DNA of 64,000 nucleotides from UBA5239 sp040391785 (GCA_040391785.1 JBEBXH010000026.1:1-64000); one strand, 5' to 3'; positions 40,143 to 48,135 are shown, counted from the stretch's first letter. Translations and numbers: made by a program. Notes: a model not told the origin generated them from the sequence alone.

Positions 40143-40823
40143 TCATTCGATCTTGACCGTGAATTCCCCTTTGGGCGGTGTGTTTGTTTTAGGAATGGTG
40201 ATAACCAGAACGCCGTCTTTGCACTGCGCTTTGATGGTATCTTTGTCGAAGCCGCCGGGCAGGGCGAAGCCCCGGGAGAATTCGCCATGCGAACGCTCGG
40301 CGCTGATGACTTTGTCATCCTTGACGGTTTCCTGCCGGCTGTCGCGTTTGCCGCTGACCATCAGGAGATTGCCGTCCACCTTGATTTTCAGGTCGGATTT
40401 ATTGATACCCGGCACATCCATCCGAACAGTATAAGTATCTTTGTTTTCGCTGAAATCCGCTTTGGGCAGGAATGGAAAGTTCCGATCCTTCGCATTAAAC
40501 CCGGGGCTTTGGCGAAGCCGGTTAAGGGTATTTGTGAAAAGCCGTTCCATATTGTCGTGCATCAGCTGCATTTCGGCGAACGTATCAAGATCGGAGTAAT
40601 CCCGAAACAACGGAACAAATGAATCCTTATCGAAGTTATCTGTTGCCGGTTTAGTGGAAGGCTCTTTGGCTTGTTCAACTGTTTTATCCTGTTTTTCCGT
40701 CTTTGCCGCCTTCTCCTTTGCGTACAGATTTGAGGCATAGAATGTGGTAAACACCAGGCAAAATATGACTACTGGCAGTGCTATGGTGCTGCACAAATTC
40801 TTTTTGTTTTTGCATATAGGCAT
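40143..40823 (-). CDS. exported small heat-shock protein (Hsp20/alpha-crystallin)
   Basis: 226 aa from ATG 40823, which has AGAGGAG upstream; a longer start at 40868 is less likely. Residues about 9-35 form a hydrophobic export signal or anchor (TIALPVVIFCLVFTTFYASNLYA). A charged linker follows, then the alpha-crystallin domain (about 130-226) with ADFSENKDTYTVRMDVPGI, ERSHGEFSRGFALP, and VLVITIPKT. Most bacterial sHsps are cytoplasmic; an export signal places this holdase outside the cytoplasm. Not part of the prophage. Confidence 0.85.
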   Translation of the reverse strand: MPICKNKKNLCSTIALPVVIFCLVFTTFYASNLYAKEKAAKTEKQDKTVEQAKEPSTKPATDNFDKDSFVPLFRDYSDLDTFAEMQLMHDNMERLFTNTLNRLRQSPGFNAKDRNFPFLPKADFSENKDTYTVRMDVPGINKSDLKIKVDGNLLMVSGKRDSRQETVKDDKVISAERSHGEFSRGFALPGGFDKDTIKAQCKDGVLVITIPKTNTPPKGEFTVKIE

Positions 40824-41100
40824 GATTTCAACTCCTCTGTCTTTCAGTTTGGGATAGTTGATTCTCATGCTTCCGGAATGACATTAATTCGTTGATCATA
40901 AAACATTTCTCCTCTTCTCGCATTATTTTATGAAAACTGGTAAGATAAATAAAAAACGTAGATAAATGGAGATTTAAATGTACATCGGAATCACCCCCTG
41001 TGTATTTTTCAGGGTATCAAGAACCGGCCTCCCTGGCGAACTCCTCTTCATATTCGCCAGGGAAAACCGGTAGGTTGAGTGGGTTGCAGGAACTGTGCGG

Positions 41101-41427
41101 CTATTCGAGTTCCAGTACGCTATTCAGGCTGCCGGCAAAATTCGGCACGAAATTGGGGTTGACCGGATCAATGCACCAACTGTCATTGACCAGAAATTTA
41201 TACTGATAAACTCCGGGGGGGAGCATGACGGTACAGCGGAAATCGCCGTCGCCGTTTTTGTCTTTCAGTACTTGCTTGTGTGGGCACCAGTCATTGAAGC
41301 ATCCCGCTACCGAGACAATGCTGCCGGGCTCCGCCTGCATGGCGAATGTGTGGCGGCATTTCTTTTCGCTGGGGGCCTTCTTCTGGTTGGCGACTTTTTC
41401 CTTTGTTACAATTCCTTTCTTACCCAT
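41101..41427 (-). CDS. single-domain CBM48 glycogen/starch-binding protein
   Basis: 108 aa from ATG 41427 (AAGGAGGAA upstream). A basic N-terminus leads to an AMPK-type carbohydrate-binding fold: IVSVAGCFNDWCPHKQVLKDKNGDGDFRCTVMLPPGVYQYKFLVNDSWCIDP. The FNDW and YQYKFLVN-W tryptophans are those that contact alpha-glucan. No catalytic domain is attached. It may target a partner enzyme to glycogen. 40869-41100 holds no gene. Confidence 0.85.
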   Translation of the reverse strand: MGKKGIVTKEKVANQKKAPSEKKCRHTFAMQAEPGSIVSVAGCFNDWCPHKQVLKDKNGDGDFRCTVMLPPGVYQYKFLVNDSWCIDPVNPNFVPNFAGSLNSVLELE

Positions 41428-41644
41428 AATCAATTCCTCCTTGAATGGATTGTAATATATTATTATAACGTTTGTGGTTATTGATGCAATAGGGGAACGT
41501 GTTTAAACTGTTAGGATTATGTTAGATCTATATTACCTGGATGTGAGATTGTTTCCGAAAAGAAGTATGACATATAGCATACTGGTTGTGGCGGTGAGGG
41601 AAAAAGATTCCATAATTGATCTTTGCATCTGCGGAAATAAGGGC

Positions 41645-41672
41645 AAAAAAAAGGACGGCGATGAAGCCGTCC
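41645..41672 (-). terminator. terminator of the GH20-like gene
   Basis: GGACGGC/GCCGTCC with a six-base loop, eight T residues on the minus strand, 18 bases past the stop at 41690. The region 41434-41644 otherwise contains AT-rich DNA without a convincing gene. Confidence 0.8.
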
Positions 41673-41689
41673 GGGGAATGAGCTTTTTT

Positions 41690-43771
41690 TTAATCTTCTT
41701 CCAAAGCAGGGAGGCCGGATTTCAGGCGTTTTTCCATGACCGGAAATTCTTTCTGCAGCATCAATTTCAACGATGCAATGCGCTCATGAAGCATTTCCGC
41801 GTTGAAACGGAAAACACCTTCGCCGAAATGGAATCCGATAGTGGGATCCCGTTCGATGACCAGTAGCATGCGCCGTGAATATTCGATCTGGTTGCGGACC
41901 AGCTTGCGAAGCTGCTTCAGCTTCAGCAGGCGGTCGGGGCTCGTACCCGCGAAAAGCTGACAGCGCAGTTCGTAGAACTTAAAGATATCGTTGCCGGCAT
42001 CAAACAGCAGCCCCAGCGCTTCCATGACCGCGATTTCGCGCATCCGCTCGGGGAATTTACGGAAATGCTTGACTTGCTTGGACATGATCCTGACGCCGAC
42101 CGCCCAGCGGCGCGCCAGCTTGGTCAGCAGTTTGGTGACTTCTTCGAGATTGAAATCGCAATCTTCCAGGCAGGCTTCGATTCGGTGTCCGAAATCATTT
42201 TCTCCGCCCGGCAGCAGGTTGAGCTCCCAGACGACGCTGTCCTGCAGGGGACCCGATTCCCGGAATGCATGGCAAAGCGGATAGTGATTGAAGGCCTGTG
42301 AAAAATGCTTCCACGCCGCGACAATTTCCGTGGCGTTTTTTTCGTCCCAATACATTCTGGCCAGTTTGTTCAGGAAAATATCCTCGGTGGCCGGGAACGG
42401 CTCAAACGCGAGGATACCGGCGGCATGAGTCATTTCCGAAGGATACATGCCCATTTCCCAGCTCTGAACCACCCCGGATACGCCCAGGCTGCGCATGGCG
42501 CGGTATTTGCGGTAGTAATTGGAGGGCACCGGGATATTGCGCACGGTGCCGACTTCCGGCGAAGAACCGAGCGGCAGCATGGCGTAAAGCGGATCGCCCG
42601 CTTTGCGGCTGCGTTTGGCGCAGGCCTTGAAATACGGGCTTGGCCCGATGTACGAGAGCCAGTTGTCAGCCACGACCCGCTTTGCGCCCATCTGCTGCTT
42701 GGAGCCGAACGACTCCAGGTTGCGCATCTGGACGATGCCGCGAGGCATCTGGTTGGCGCCCTTCAATTGATTGTCGATGCCGCGCCAGAAAATTTCCTCA
42801 TAGGGCCAGAAAGCTACCGCGGCGTTCGGGCTGACCCGCTCCACGGCTTCGCTGATCAGTTCCAGCGTCTGCGCCGCGGTTTTCCAGGAATTGCTTCCGG
42901 TTTTGGCGCAGTTGGCCGCTTTGTAACCGTCCTTGAGACTGCGGAAAAATACCCCGCCCAGGGCCGGAACTTTGGCGAATGTGCGCCCCATCAGGTGCGC
43001 CAGTTTTTCGCGTGCTTCCGGTGAACTGTAGGCCTCGGCCGGAGCCAGCTCGGGGAAATCTTTGAAAATCGGGCAGTCTGCGTCAAACGAGATCGGCTCG
43101 GTGCAGAACAGATAGACTTTGATGCCGTAACGGTGGCATTGGGCCACGAGCGAGCTCAGTTTGTCCGTGTATGCCTTGAATTTTCCGGCCAGTTTTTTCA
43201 GGTCGGCGGTCAGCAGAAGGCCATTGACCGCGTCGCGGGCCAGCATGCTCAGATATTCTTCGGGGCATTGCTCGGGGGCGGTTCCAAGTTCATCGTCAAA
43301 CGCATTGAGCGGATAGCCGTGAACGATCCGGTTTTCGACGATGGCGTTGCGCTCGACTTCGCCCAGTTTCAGGAACGGGCCGCCGCTGAGCATCATTTCA
43401 CTCATCAGATAATACATCCCGCGCCGGATTCCTTCCGTGTCCGCGGCTTCCAGCAGGCACTCGGTGGTGTTCACGCTGATCCGGTAGGATTCATGCTTGC
43501 TGACCCGGCCGAAGCGGCAGATGACCGGATAGCCGTCCCGCTTCAAAACTTTGATGCCGCCGAGCTTGCAGAAGTACTTCAGGTCCTCGACCGCGGTCTC
43601 CAGAACTCCGCCTTCGTCCGGAAATTCCATCTCGATTTTCACGCCGCCGCGCAAATCCGCTTCACTGATTCGGACTCCGCGCCACTGCCAGTTCAACTCT
43701 TTGACTTTCACGTTCCAGAACTTCGCGTTCAAATCCCAGATGTTCGTAGTGTTCTGATTTTTGTTACTCAT
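41690..43771 (-). CDS. GH20/alpha-glucuronidase-like glycoside hydrolase
   Basis: 693 aa. Residues about 30-130 form the alpha/beta domain that precedes the barrel in GH20 hexosaminidases and alpha-glucuronidases (SYRISVNTTECLLEAADTEG, RRGMYYLMSEMM). A (beta/alpha)8 barrel follows (DAVNGLLLTADLK, CHRYGIKVYLFCTEP, LGGVFFRSLKDG, AVAFWPYEE). The last 200 residues are helical. Substrate unknown; large families of this type are expanded in Lentisphaerae. No signal peptide and no ribosome-binding site seen at ATG 43771. Confidence 0.65.
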   Translation of the reverse strand: MSNKNQNTTNIWDLNAKFWNVKVKELNWQWRGVRISEADLRGGVKIEMEFPDEGGVLETAVEDLKYFCKLGGIKVLKRDGYPVICRFGRVSKHESYRISVNTTECLLEAADTEGIRRGMYYLMSEMMLSGGPFLKLGEVERNAIVENRIVHGYPLNAFDDELGTAPEQCPEEYLSMLARDAVNGLLLTADLKKLAGKFKAYTDKLSSLVAQCHRYGIKVYLFCTEPISFDADCPIFKDFPELAPAEAYSSPEAREKLAHLMGRTFAKVPALGGVFFRSLKDGYKAANCAKTGSNSWKTAAQTLELISEAVERVSPNAAVAFWPYEEIFWRGIDNQLKGANQMPRGIVQMRNLESFGSKQQMGAKRVVADNWLSYIGPSPYFKACAKRSRKAGDPLYAMLPLGSSPEVGTVRNIPVPSNYYRKYRAMRSLGVSGVVQSWEMGMYPSEMTHAAGILAFEPFPATEDIFLNKLARMYWDEKNATEIVAAWKHFSQAFNHYPLCHAFRESGPLQDSVVWELNLLPGGENDFGHRIEACLEDCDFNLEEVTKLLTKLARRWAVGVRIMSKQVKHFRKFPERMREIAVMEALGLLFDAGNDIFKFYELRCQLFAGTSPDRLLKLKQLRKLVRNQIEYSRRMLLVIERDPTIGFHFGEGVFRFNAEMLHERIASLKLMLQKEFPVMEKRLKSGLPALEED

Positions 43772-43805
43772 GATGCACCATTTTTGTATTTTATAGTTCT
43801 TCTCT

Positions 43806-44357
43806 TCATTGGTTCTTCAAGTCAACCCGAAAACGCAATTCGGGATTAAGCCCATTGGCATCAATACTGTATACCGATATATTGTCGATGCGGAAAGGGT
43901 CCCGCGGAATCGGCAGTTTCATGATTTTCTCCGCAGTTTCCGGCGGCAGCGGATTATCAAACAAGGTCAGCGTGCAATGCGGCAAATAAGCATACGGCGA
44001 ACTGTTGTATTGGATATCGGCTTCGCAGAAAAGCTGGTGAATCCGGCGGAAAACCTGCTCATCGCTCATGGTGAAAAAATAGATACCGGTCCCCGGAAAC
44101 GAGCCGATGCCGCCGAAGCTGGCGCTGAACGCAGTCAGCATCGCGGCGATTCTGCTGATTTCGGCGAATACTTTCTGCTCGGATTGTCCGGCAACCAGGG
44201 TACCGACCCCGGATGAACCGGTGAGCGATACTTCCGCATTCAAATTCGACCGGTTCGGATCGAATTGTCTGCGGATTTCATTCACTTGCAATGTCGCTGC
44301 TTCCGGCAGATCAAATAGTATATATGACGGCCGGGCAAAATAATCCAACTTCATCAT
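43806..44357 (-). CDS. 2H phosphoesterase-like protein (2'-5' RNA ligase superfamily)
   Basis: 183 aa. The second motif HCTLTLF (HxTx) near residue 127 and the flanking PYAYLPH, plus GIGSFPGTGIYFF before it, fit the LigT/2H fold. The first motif is EVSLTG at about 42-47, with E where the catalytic H would be, so activity may be lost or changed. The family acts on 2'-5' bonds or cyclic phosphates of RNA. AAGGGA precedes the ATG pair (44357 or 44354). Confidence 0.65.
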   Translation of the reverse strand: MMKLDYFARPSYILFDLPEAATLQVNEIRRQFDPNRSNLNAEVSLTGSSGVGTLVAGQSEQKVFAEISRIAAMLTAFSASFGGIGSFPGTGIYFFTMSDEQVFRRIHQLFCEADIQYNSSPYAYLPHCTLTLFDNPLPPETAEKIMKLPIPRDPFRIDNISVYSIDANGLNPELRFRVDLKNQ

Positions 44358-44488
44358 TATCCCTTAGTGGATTGTTCAAACAAAAACTATATCTCGAATT
44401 CATTTATTTTCAAGGATTTTAAAGTAAACAATGGAATATTTCCAGATATTTCTTCGGAAAAGTTTTTGAATTTTTTTTCAAACCCTGC

Positions 44489-44516
44489 TTGCATAAATAA
44501 AAAAGCATTGTATCTT
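44489..44516 (+). promoter_or_regulatory. probable promoter of the tRNA cluster
   Basis: TTGCAT (44489-44494), 16 bases, TATCTT (44511-44516), with a second possible -10 TTATAG at 44515. It lies about 50 bases before the first tRNA. Good position, moderate match. Confidence 0.45.
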
Positions 44517-44568
44517 ATAGCCCATAACGCTGGAAAACAGTGTTAGAAGTTGATTCAAGATCTAATAA

Positions 44569-44655
44569 GCCGATGTGGCGGAATTGGCAGACGCGCTACG
44601 TTCAGGTCGTAGTTCCTTCACAGGAGTAAGAGTTCGACTCTCTTCATCGGCACCA
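44569..44655 (+). tRNA. tRNA-Leu (CAG)
   Basis: 87 nt with encoded CCA. Acceptor GCCGATG/CATCGGC; anticodon arm CTACG-TTCAGGT-CGTAG gives CAG; long variable arm typical of Leu; T-arm loop TTCGACT. Confidence 0.95.
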
Positions 44656-44676
44656 CTCACGTTAAATTGCCTTTTT

Positions 44677-44750
44677 GCGGGTATGGCATAACGGTTGTGC
44701 ACCAGCCTTCCAAGCTGGATATAGGGGTTCGACTCCCCTTACCCGCTCCA
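44677..44750 (+). tRNA. tRNA-Gly (TCC)
   Basis: 74 nt with encoded CCA. Acceptor GCGGGTA/TACCCGC; anticodon arm CCAGC-CTTCCAA-GCTGG gives TCC. Confidence 0.95.
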
Positions 44751-44760
44751 GATACATCTT

Positions 44761-44845
44761 GGCGGGGTTCCCGAGCGGCCAAAGGGGGCAGACTGTAAAT
44801 CTGCTATCAGTGATTTCGGTGGTTCGAATCCACCCCCCGCCACCA
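44761..44845 (+). tRNA. tRNA-Tyr (GTA)
   Basis: 85 nt with encoded CCA. Acceptor GGCGGGG/CCCCGCC; anticodon arm GCAGA-CTGTAAA-TCTGC gives GTA; long variable arm. Its 3' end is the likely attachment site of the following element. Confidence 0.95.
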
Positions 44846-44858
44846 CTTACAAATCAAG

Positions 44859-44896
44859 GACTTACAGCTTATTTCAGTTGTAAGTCTTTTTTTACG
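44859..44896 (+). terminator. terminator of the tRNA cluster
   Basis: GGACTTACA (44860-44868) pairs with TGTAAGTC(T), followed by a run of T residues. It ends the tRNA transcript and lies at the edge of the inserted element. Confidence 0.85.
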
Positions 44897-44939
44897 CCTT
44901 GTTTCTTGTTTCACCTCAAAGTATCTCGTTGTATTACGA

Positions 44940-45067
44940 ATAACAACATCATAACAACAACAGGTTATTCCTGCAGGAGTTCCCTGGCGACTGGAATTCT
45001 CTAAGGCTTGATAGGCATAACGGGCATTCCAATAACAACAACAGATAGCCGGATAACAACAACAATC
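44940..45067. repeat. four ATAACAACA direct repeats, possible integrase arm sites
   Basis: ATAACAACA begins at about 44941, 44951, 45032 and 45053, three of them extended to ATAACAACAACA. They lie 95-220 bases from the tRNA end in a stretch with no gene (44846-45132). Arm-type integrase sites usually look like this, short directly repeated motifs beside the att core. Confidence 0.5.
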
Positions 45068-45075
45068 AGGGCATG

Positions 45076-45110
45076 AAAAAGCCCGAAACGGTTTTCAGGC
45101 GTTCCGGGCT
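45076..45110 (-). terminator. terminator of the SSB-like gene
   Basis: Minus-strand AGCCCGGAACG pairs with CGTTTCGGGCT around an A-rich loop, then TTTTTCA. It lies 22 bases past the stop codon at 45133. Confidence 0.75.
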
Positions 45111-45132
45111 GGCGGGGAATGGCTGGTGGTAA

Positions 45133-45672
45133 TCAGTCTTGAAGTTGAACTACACCAAATCCTAAGGACAATTTTGTTTCACCGTTTTTAAAGTACGGGA
45201 AAGCGGTTACTACGGCGCGGGCTTTTGTGCCGGGAATAATCGCCGCCGAACTGATATCGCGCTTCTTTCGGTCAACGGTGGCAGGCGGATAGCTGGTATA
45301 GGCAATCGCCGCCGGAAGGCCGGTATAGCGTTTGTCCAATTCGCCGCCGTCAATCAAAACGGTACTTTCGCGTATGGTGGAAATATCCGTACCAGGTTCA
45401 AATACCATGCCGATTGAATATTTGCCGTTATCATCCGGCTTGGAGAGTACCGGATTGACCACGGTGAATTTCGGCGTTATGAACATTTCACGCTTGATCA
45501 TAGGTTCAAGTTCTTTCATGAGCGGCTGATTGTCTTCAGGCGTGGGAATGCCGTATTCATGGCAGCGGTTACGAATTTCGCGCTTGTCATCGTCGGCACG
45601 TTTGAACTTGCGGAAACGGCGTGCGCGTTTTCCAGTGGTGACTGTTGAGGCGGTGGTTGTGGTGGTTTTCAT
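45133..45672 (-). CDS. probable phage single-strand DNA-binding protein (DUF2815-like)
   Basis: 179 aa from ATG 45672 (GGAG nine bases upstream). A Thr-rich, basic N-terminus is followed by ITPKFTVVNPVLSKPD, KYSIGMVFEPGTDIS, LDKRYTGLPAAIAYTSYPPATVDRKK, then IPGTKARAVVTAFPYFKNGETKLSLGFGVVQLQD, the strand pattern of the phage DUF2815/gp2.5-like OB-fold proteins. It would coat single-stranded DNA made by the primase-helicase at 59271. It has its own promoter and a long structured leader (45673-45866). Confidence 0.6.
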   Translation of the reverse strand: MKTTTTTASTVTTGKRARRFRKFKRADDDKREIRNRCHEYGIPTPEDNQPLMKELEPMIKREMFITPKFTVVNPVLSKPDDNGKYSIGMVFEPGTDISTIRESTVLIDGGELDKRYTGLPAAIAYTSYPPATVDRKKRDISSAAIIPGTKARAVVTAFPYFKNGETKLSLGFGVVQLQD

Positions 45673-45866
45673 GGTTTGAACTCCATTGTTGCGGGCAATA
45701 AAAAACCGTTTCCGGTCGGTGGTACAAACACCTTGCAGAACCACCACCACGTGTAACTCTGTTTCACGGAAACGGTAAAAGCCCAAAATAAAAAAGGCTT
45801 TCGGTTAACGCCGCTACGGACTGGTAATCCTGAAAACTTTCGGCGATTGCGTTTTGTACTCGCAAT
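45673..45866 (-). ncRNA. about 190-nt structured leader with internal terminator
   Basis: Transcription from the promoter at 45873-45901 crosses this leader before the SSB-like gene. It contains ACCGTTTCCG (45769-45778 on the minus strand) pairing with CGGAAACGGT (45700-45709), with GGTGGT/ACCACC inside, then six T residues: a terminator or attenuator. Upstream AAAGCC...GGGCTTTT forms another small hairpin. This suggests control by attenuation or binding of the product to its own RNA. No family is recognised. Confidence 0.55.
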
Positions 45867-45872
45867 GTCAAT

Positions 45873-45901
45873 ATTATATCACCGATACGATTAAAAGTCA
45901 A
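45873..45901 (-). promoter_or_regulatory. strong sigma-70 promoter of the SSB-like gene
   Basis: Minus strand TTGACT (45901-45896), 17-base spacer, TATAAT (45878-45873). The near-consensus match makes it one of the best promoters in the window. Confidence 0.75.
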
Positions 45902-46194
45902 TAGGCGATATTAATTATTTATCGATTATTTTTCTTTGTATCTTATTGGTAATCAAAAACTAACAAGGGGGCGATGTTTCCGGGAAGCGGCACCCCCACC
46001 CCCCAAAGTTGCGTTTGCGCGCGCAGGGGGTGTCATTCGAGCATCCACAACGCAGATTTACAGCTCGTTTTAGGGGCCGCTGTTCCTGGAAAAAGGAGCA
46101 GAGAAAGCGTCTATGAGGATGAAAAATTGGTCAAAACAATTCTCGTATCAGATATGAAATGGGAAATGATGCAATAAACTTTAAACAATTCAGG
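45902..46194. other. intergenic stretch between divergent promoters
   Basis: AT-rich at both ends with a GC-rich centre (45965-46080) that includes GCGCGCGCAGGGGGTGTC. A 67-codon frame (45974-46177) is open here but lacks a ribosome-binding site and looks non-coding. No other signal found. Confidence 0.4.
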
Positions 46195-46223
46195 TTGACA
46201 AAAACAGGTTTATGAGTTATTTT
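46195..46223 (+). promoter_or_regulatory. promoter of the Panacea toxin-antitoxin pair
   Basis: TTGACA (46195-46200), a 17-base spacer and TATTTT (46218-46223). Leads to AAGGAGGT before ATG 46271. Confidence 0.7.
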
Positions 46224-46270
46224 ATTTAATATAGAATCATGGTAATAATTATAAGTCAAGGAGGTATCTG

Positions 46271-46729
46271 ATGACATATTCACCAGAAGCGGTATCTAAT
46301 GCGCTTATTGATATTGCCAATTCACGGGGCATTCCACTAAGCAATATGGCTTTGCAGAAACTTTTGTATTTCGCTCATGGGTGGTATCTCGCGTTAGCCG
46401 ATCAACCTCTTGTTAATGAACAATTTGTAGCTTGGAAATATGGGCCGGTTGTGGAGAGCGCTTACCAAGCGTTCCGTAAATTTGGCAGTGCCCCTATTGC
46501 AGAGCACGCGTTTTGTTTTGATGCTGTGCCGGAAAACTCACCAGATTATAATTTCTTAGGGAGCGTATTAAACAAATACGGGGCAGATCCCCTTCGACTT
46601 ATGCAAATTAGTCATGAGCCAGGATCGCCTTGGGAAGAGTACGGAAGAGGCGAATACTTCTCTAGGCAGATTCCTGATAGTCGGCTAAAAGAATACTTTT
46701 CCGAGAAAAGGAGAAGGGGGACCGCATGA
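46271..46729 (+). CDS. Panacea-domain (DUF4065) antitoxin
   Basis: 152 aa. LSNMALQKLLYFAHGWYLALADQPLVNEQFVAWKYGPVVESAYQAFRKFG is the signature of the DUF4065/SocA/GepA family, now called Panacea. Such proteins act as the antitoxin half of PanAT toxin-antitoxin systems and neutralise very diverse toxins. AAGGAGGT stands before ATG. The stop overlaps the downstream start (ATGA), so both are made in fixed ratio. Its composition is more AT-rich than its neighbours, a sign of separate acquisition. Confidence 0.88.
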   Translation: MTYSPEAVSNALIDIANSRGIPLSNMALQKLLYFAHGWYLALADQPLVNEQFVAWKYGPVVESAYQAFRKFGSAPIAEHAFCFDAVPENSPDYNFLGSVLNKYGADPLRLMQISHEPGSPWEEYGRGEYFSRQIPDSRLKEYFSEKRRRGTA

Positions 46730-47118
46730 GCAAAGGGCCTGATATTGCAGCCGAAGTGGATAGGTTAAAGGATCCCGCTCCAGAGGATGATCCGGGTGTG
46801 GATGCCTTAGCCAAAAAGGAAGATTTTAAGTATAAATCTGAACAGCAAGATTATTTGCAAAAATGTGAAATTACCAAACTAATGAAGTTGGAGTATTGGC
46901 TGAAGATCATTTTTGCTCCCGCGGTTACTTTTATCGTTTTGGCGTGGCTGGTTTTCATTGCGGGGGTTGTTTGGAAGTGCGCGAAAGTCGGGGACGGTAA
47001 ATTTGAGCTCTCCCCGAATGTGCTTATTGCTCTTATCGGGGGGAGCTCGGCAAATGTAATTGGTTTGCTTACTATAGTCATGCTGTATATATTTCATAAA
47101 CGTAAAATAGATAAATAA
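46726..47118 (+). CDS. two-TM protein, probable toxin partner of the Panacea antitoxin
   Basis: 130 aa. Residues 1-60 are soluble, acidic, then basic (KCEITKLMKLEYW); two transmembrane helices follow at about 61-82 (IIFAPAVTFIVLAWLVFIAGVVW) and 98-122 (VLIALIGGSSANVIGLLTIVMLYIF), ending with basic HKRKIDK. PanAT toxins include membrane-active ones, so this product may damage the membrane when free. The gene overlaps the antitoxin gene by four bases and has no other partner. Toxin role is inference from position and layout. Confidence 0.65.
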   Translation: MSKGPDIAAEVDRLKDPAPEDDPGVDALAKKEDFKYKSEQQDYLQKCEITKLMKLEYWLKIIFAPAVTFIVLAWLVFIAGVVWKCAKVGDGKFELSPNVLIALIGGSSANVIGLLTIVMLYIFHKRKIDK

Positions 47119-47138
47119 GCAGATTTATTCTTAGTCTA

Positions 47139-47429
47139 TCAACTGGTCACACGATGAGCCTCGGCATGGGCGATCAAATCGGATACTGCGATTGTTACTT
47201 TACTGCTTTTCGAGTTGCCATATTTGCTGAAAGGTATTTCACGTGCTGCGAGTTTACGATCCAATGTTACCAGAGCCATACTGAGGAACTTCGCAGCTTC
47301 TTTCCGGCTGAGGTAGCCCAGCGATTTTGAAGTTTCTGCCTGCTCAGGTGAATAGCTCTTACCGTATGGGGCCAGGAGCGTATTGATCGTTTCAATGATG
47401 TGAGATGGTATTTTATTTTCAGTTGGCAT
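47139..47429 (-). CDS. excisionase/MerR-type HTH protein 1
   Basis: 96 aa. LGYLSRKEAAKFLSMALVTLDRKLAAREIPFSKYG is an HTH_17 (excisionase-like) fold. It is a close relative of the next gene (47453) and of 62393: all have an ALL-PYG or LQVYVP helix, then a KEAA-FLS-L-TL core. Such proteins bend DNA at att sites or regulate transcription. Confidence 0.7.
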   Translation of the reverse strand: MPTENKIPSHIIETINTLLAPYGKSYSPEQAETSKSLGYLSRKEAAKFLSMALVTLDRKLAAREIPFSKYGNSKSSKVTIAVSDLIAHAEAHRVTS

Positions 47430-47452
47430 GATCTTTTCCTCTATGATATCGG

Positions 47453-47725
47453 TTAGCGAACCTGACGATGGGCCTCTTGGAAAACCTGCAGATCGGCGAT
47501 AGTGATCGCAATCCTGCCGAACCTACGTTCACTATATTTAATTACGGGTATCTCTCCCGCTGCAATCCATCGGTTCAACGTAGATAAGGATACACTGAGA
47601 AACGCGGCCGCTTCCTTTGGATTCAAAGAGCCTAAGGGTTGTGGCGCGTCTAGGGAGTATGTTCTGCCGTATGGTGCCAGCAGTGCGTTGATGGCCTGGA
47701 CGATGTGGGGTGGGACTTCCTGCAT
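47453..47725 (-). CDS. excisionase/MerR-type HTH protein 2
   Basis: 90 aa from ATG 47725, which has AAAAGGAG ten bases upstream; an ATG nine bases earlier is too close to the ribosome-binding site. IVQAINALLAPYGRTYS and NPKEAAAFLSVSLSTLNRWIAAGEIPVIKY place it in the same family as the preceding protein (about half of residues identical). It overlaps the end of the zinc-ribbon gene. Confidence 0.72.
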   Translation of the reverse strand: MQEVPPHIVQAINALLAPYGRTYSLDAPQPLGSLNPKEAAAFLSVSLSTLNRWIAAGEIPVIKYSERRFGRIAITIADLQVFQEAHRQVR

Positions 47726-47727
47726 GA

Positions 47728-48135
47728 TTACCATTCTCCTTTTTGGCTGCGGTGGTATTGTTTGATCCTGGCGCAGGCGCACTCTTTGCACCTGGTCAGG
47801 GAGCCAACGGTGAATTCGCTTTTCGGTTTCAGCTCTCGGCAGATCCGGCATTTGAGGATATCGGGGGCGGCGGCGAATCTTTTCCGGACGCTCGCATGGT
47901 GGCAGGATTTGCAGATATCCACGCCTTGGGAGGAGGCTTGATCTGCTGTTCGCGGTTTATGGCAGGACTTGCAGGTGAAGGATTCCTGCGCCTGATTACG
48001 CCGCGCTCCATACCGCTGCCGCGTGGCGGCGTAGAGGCATTCCCTGCAGACCCAGCGCCGGTGTCGACTGAAAGCCCGGACCGGTAATATCCGCTTGCAG
48101 CTTTTGCAATACCGATAATGCATTTTGACGGGCAT
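47728..48135 (-). CDS. three-repeat zinc-ribbon protein
   Basis: About 135 aa; ATG 48135 is better spaced from GGAG than 48141. Three units of CxxC-x(13-15)-CxxC (YCKSC..VCREC; CKSC..CKSC; CRIC..CKEC), each ending in a basic R/K-x-R/K-x-Y/F stretch. The units resemble the zinc domain before endonuclease VII-type HNH nucleases, but no nuclease domain follows. Nucleic-acid binding is likely. Confidence 0.62.
   Translation of the reverse strand: MPVKMHYRYCKSCKRILPVRAFSRHRRWVCRECLYAATRQRYGARRNQAQESFTCKSCHKPRTADQASSQGVDICKSCHHASVRKRFAAAPDILKCRICRELKPKSEFTVGSLTRCKECACARIKQYHRSQKGEW

Noticed and set aside
45974..46177. 67-codon + strand frame before the Panacea gene
   Set aside because: No ribosome-binding site, low-complexity start, and it spans a GC-rich patch that does not look coding.
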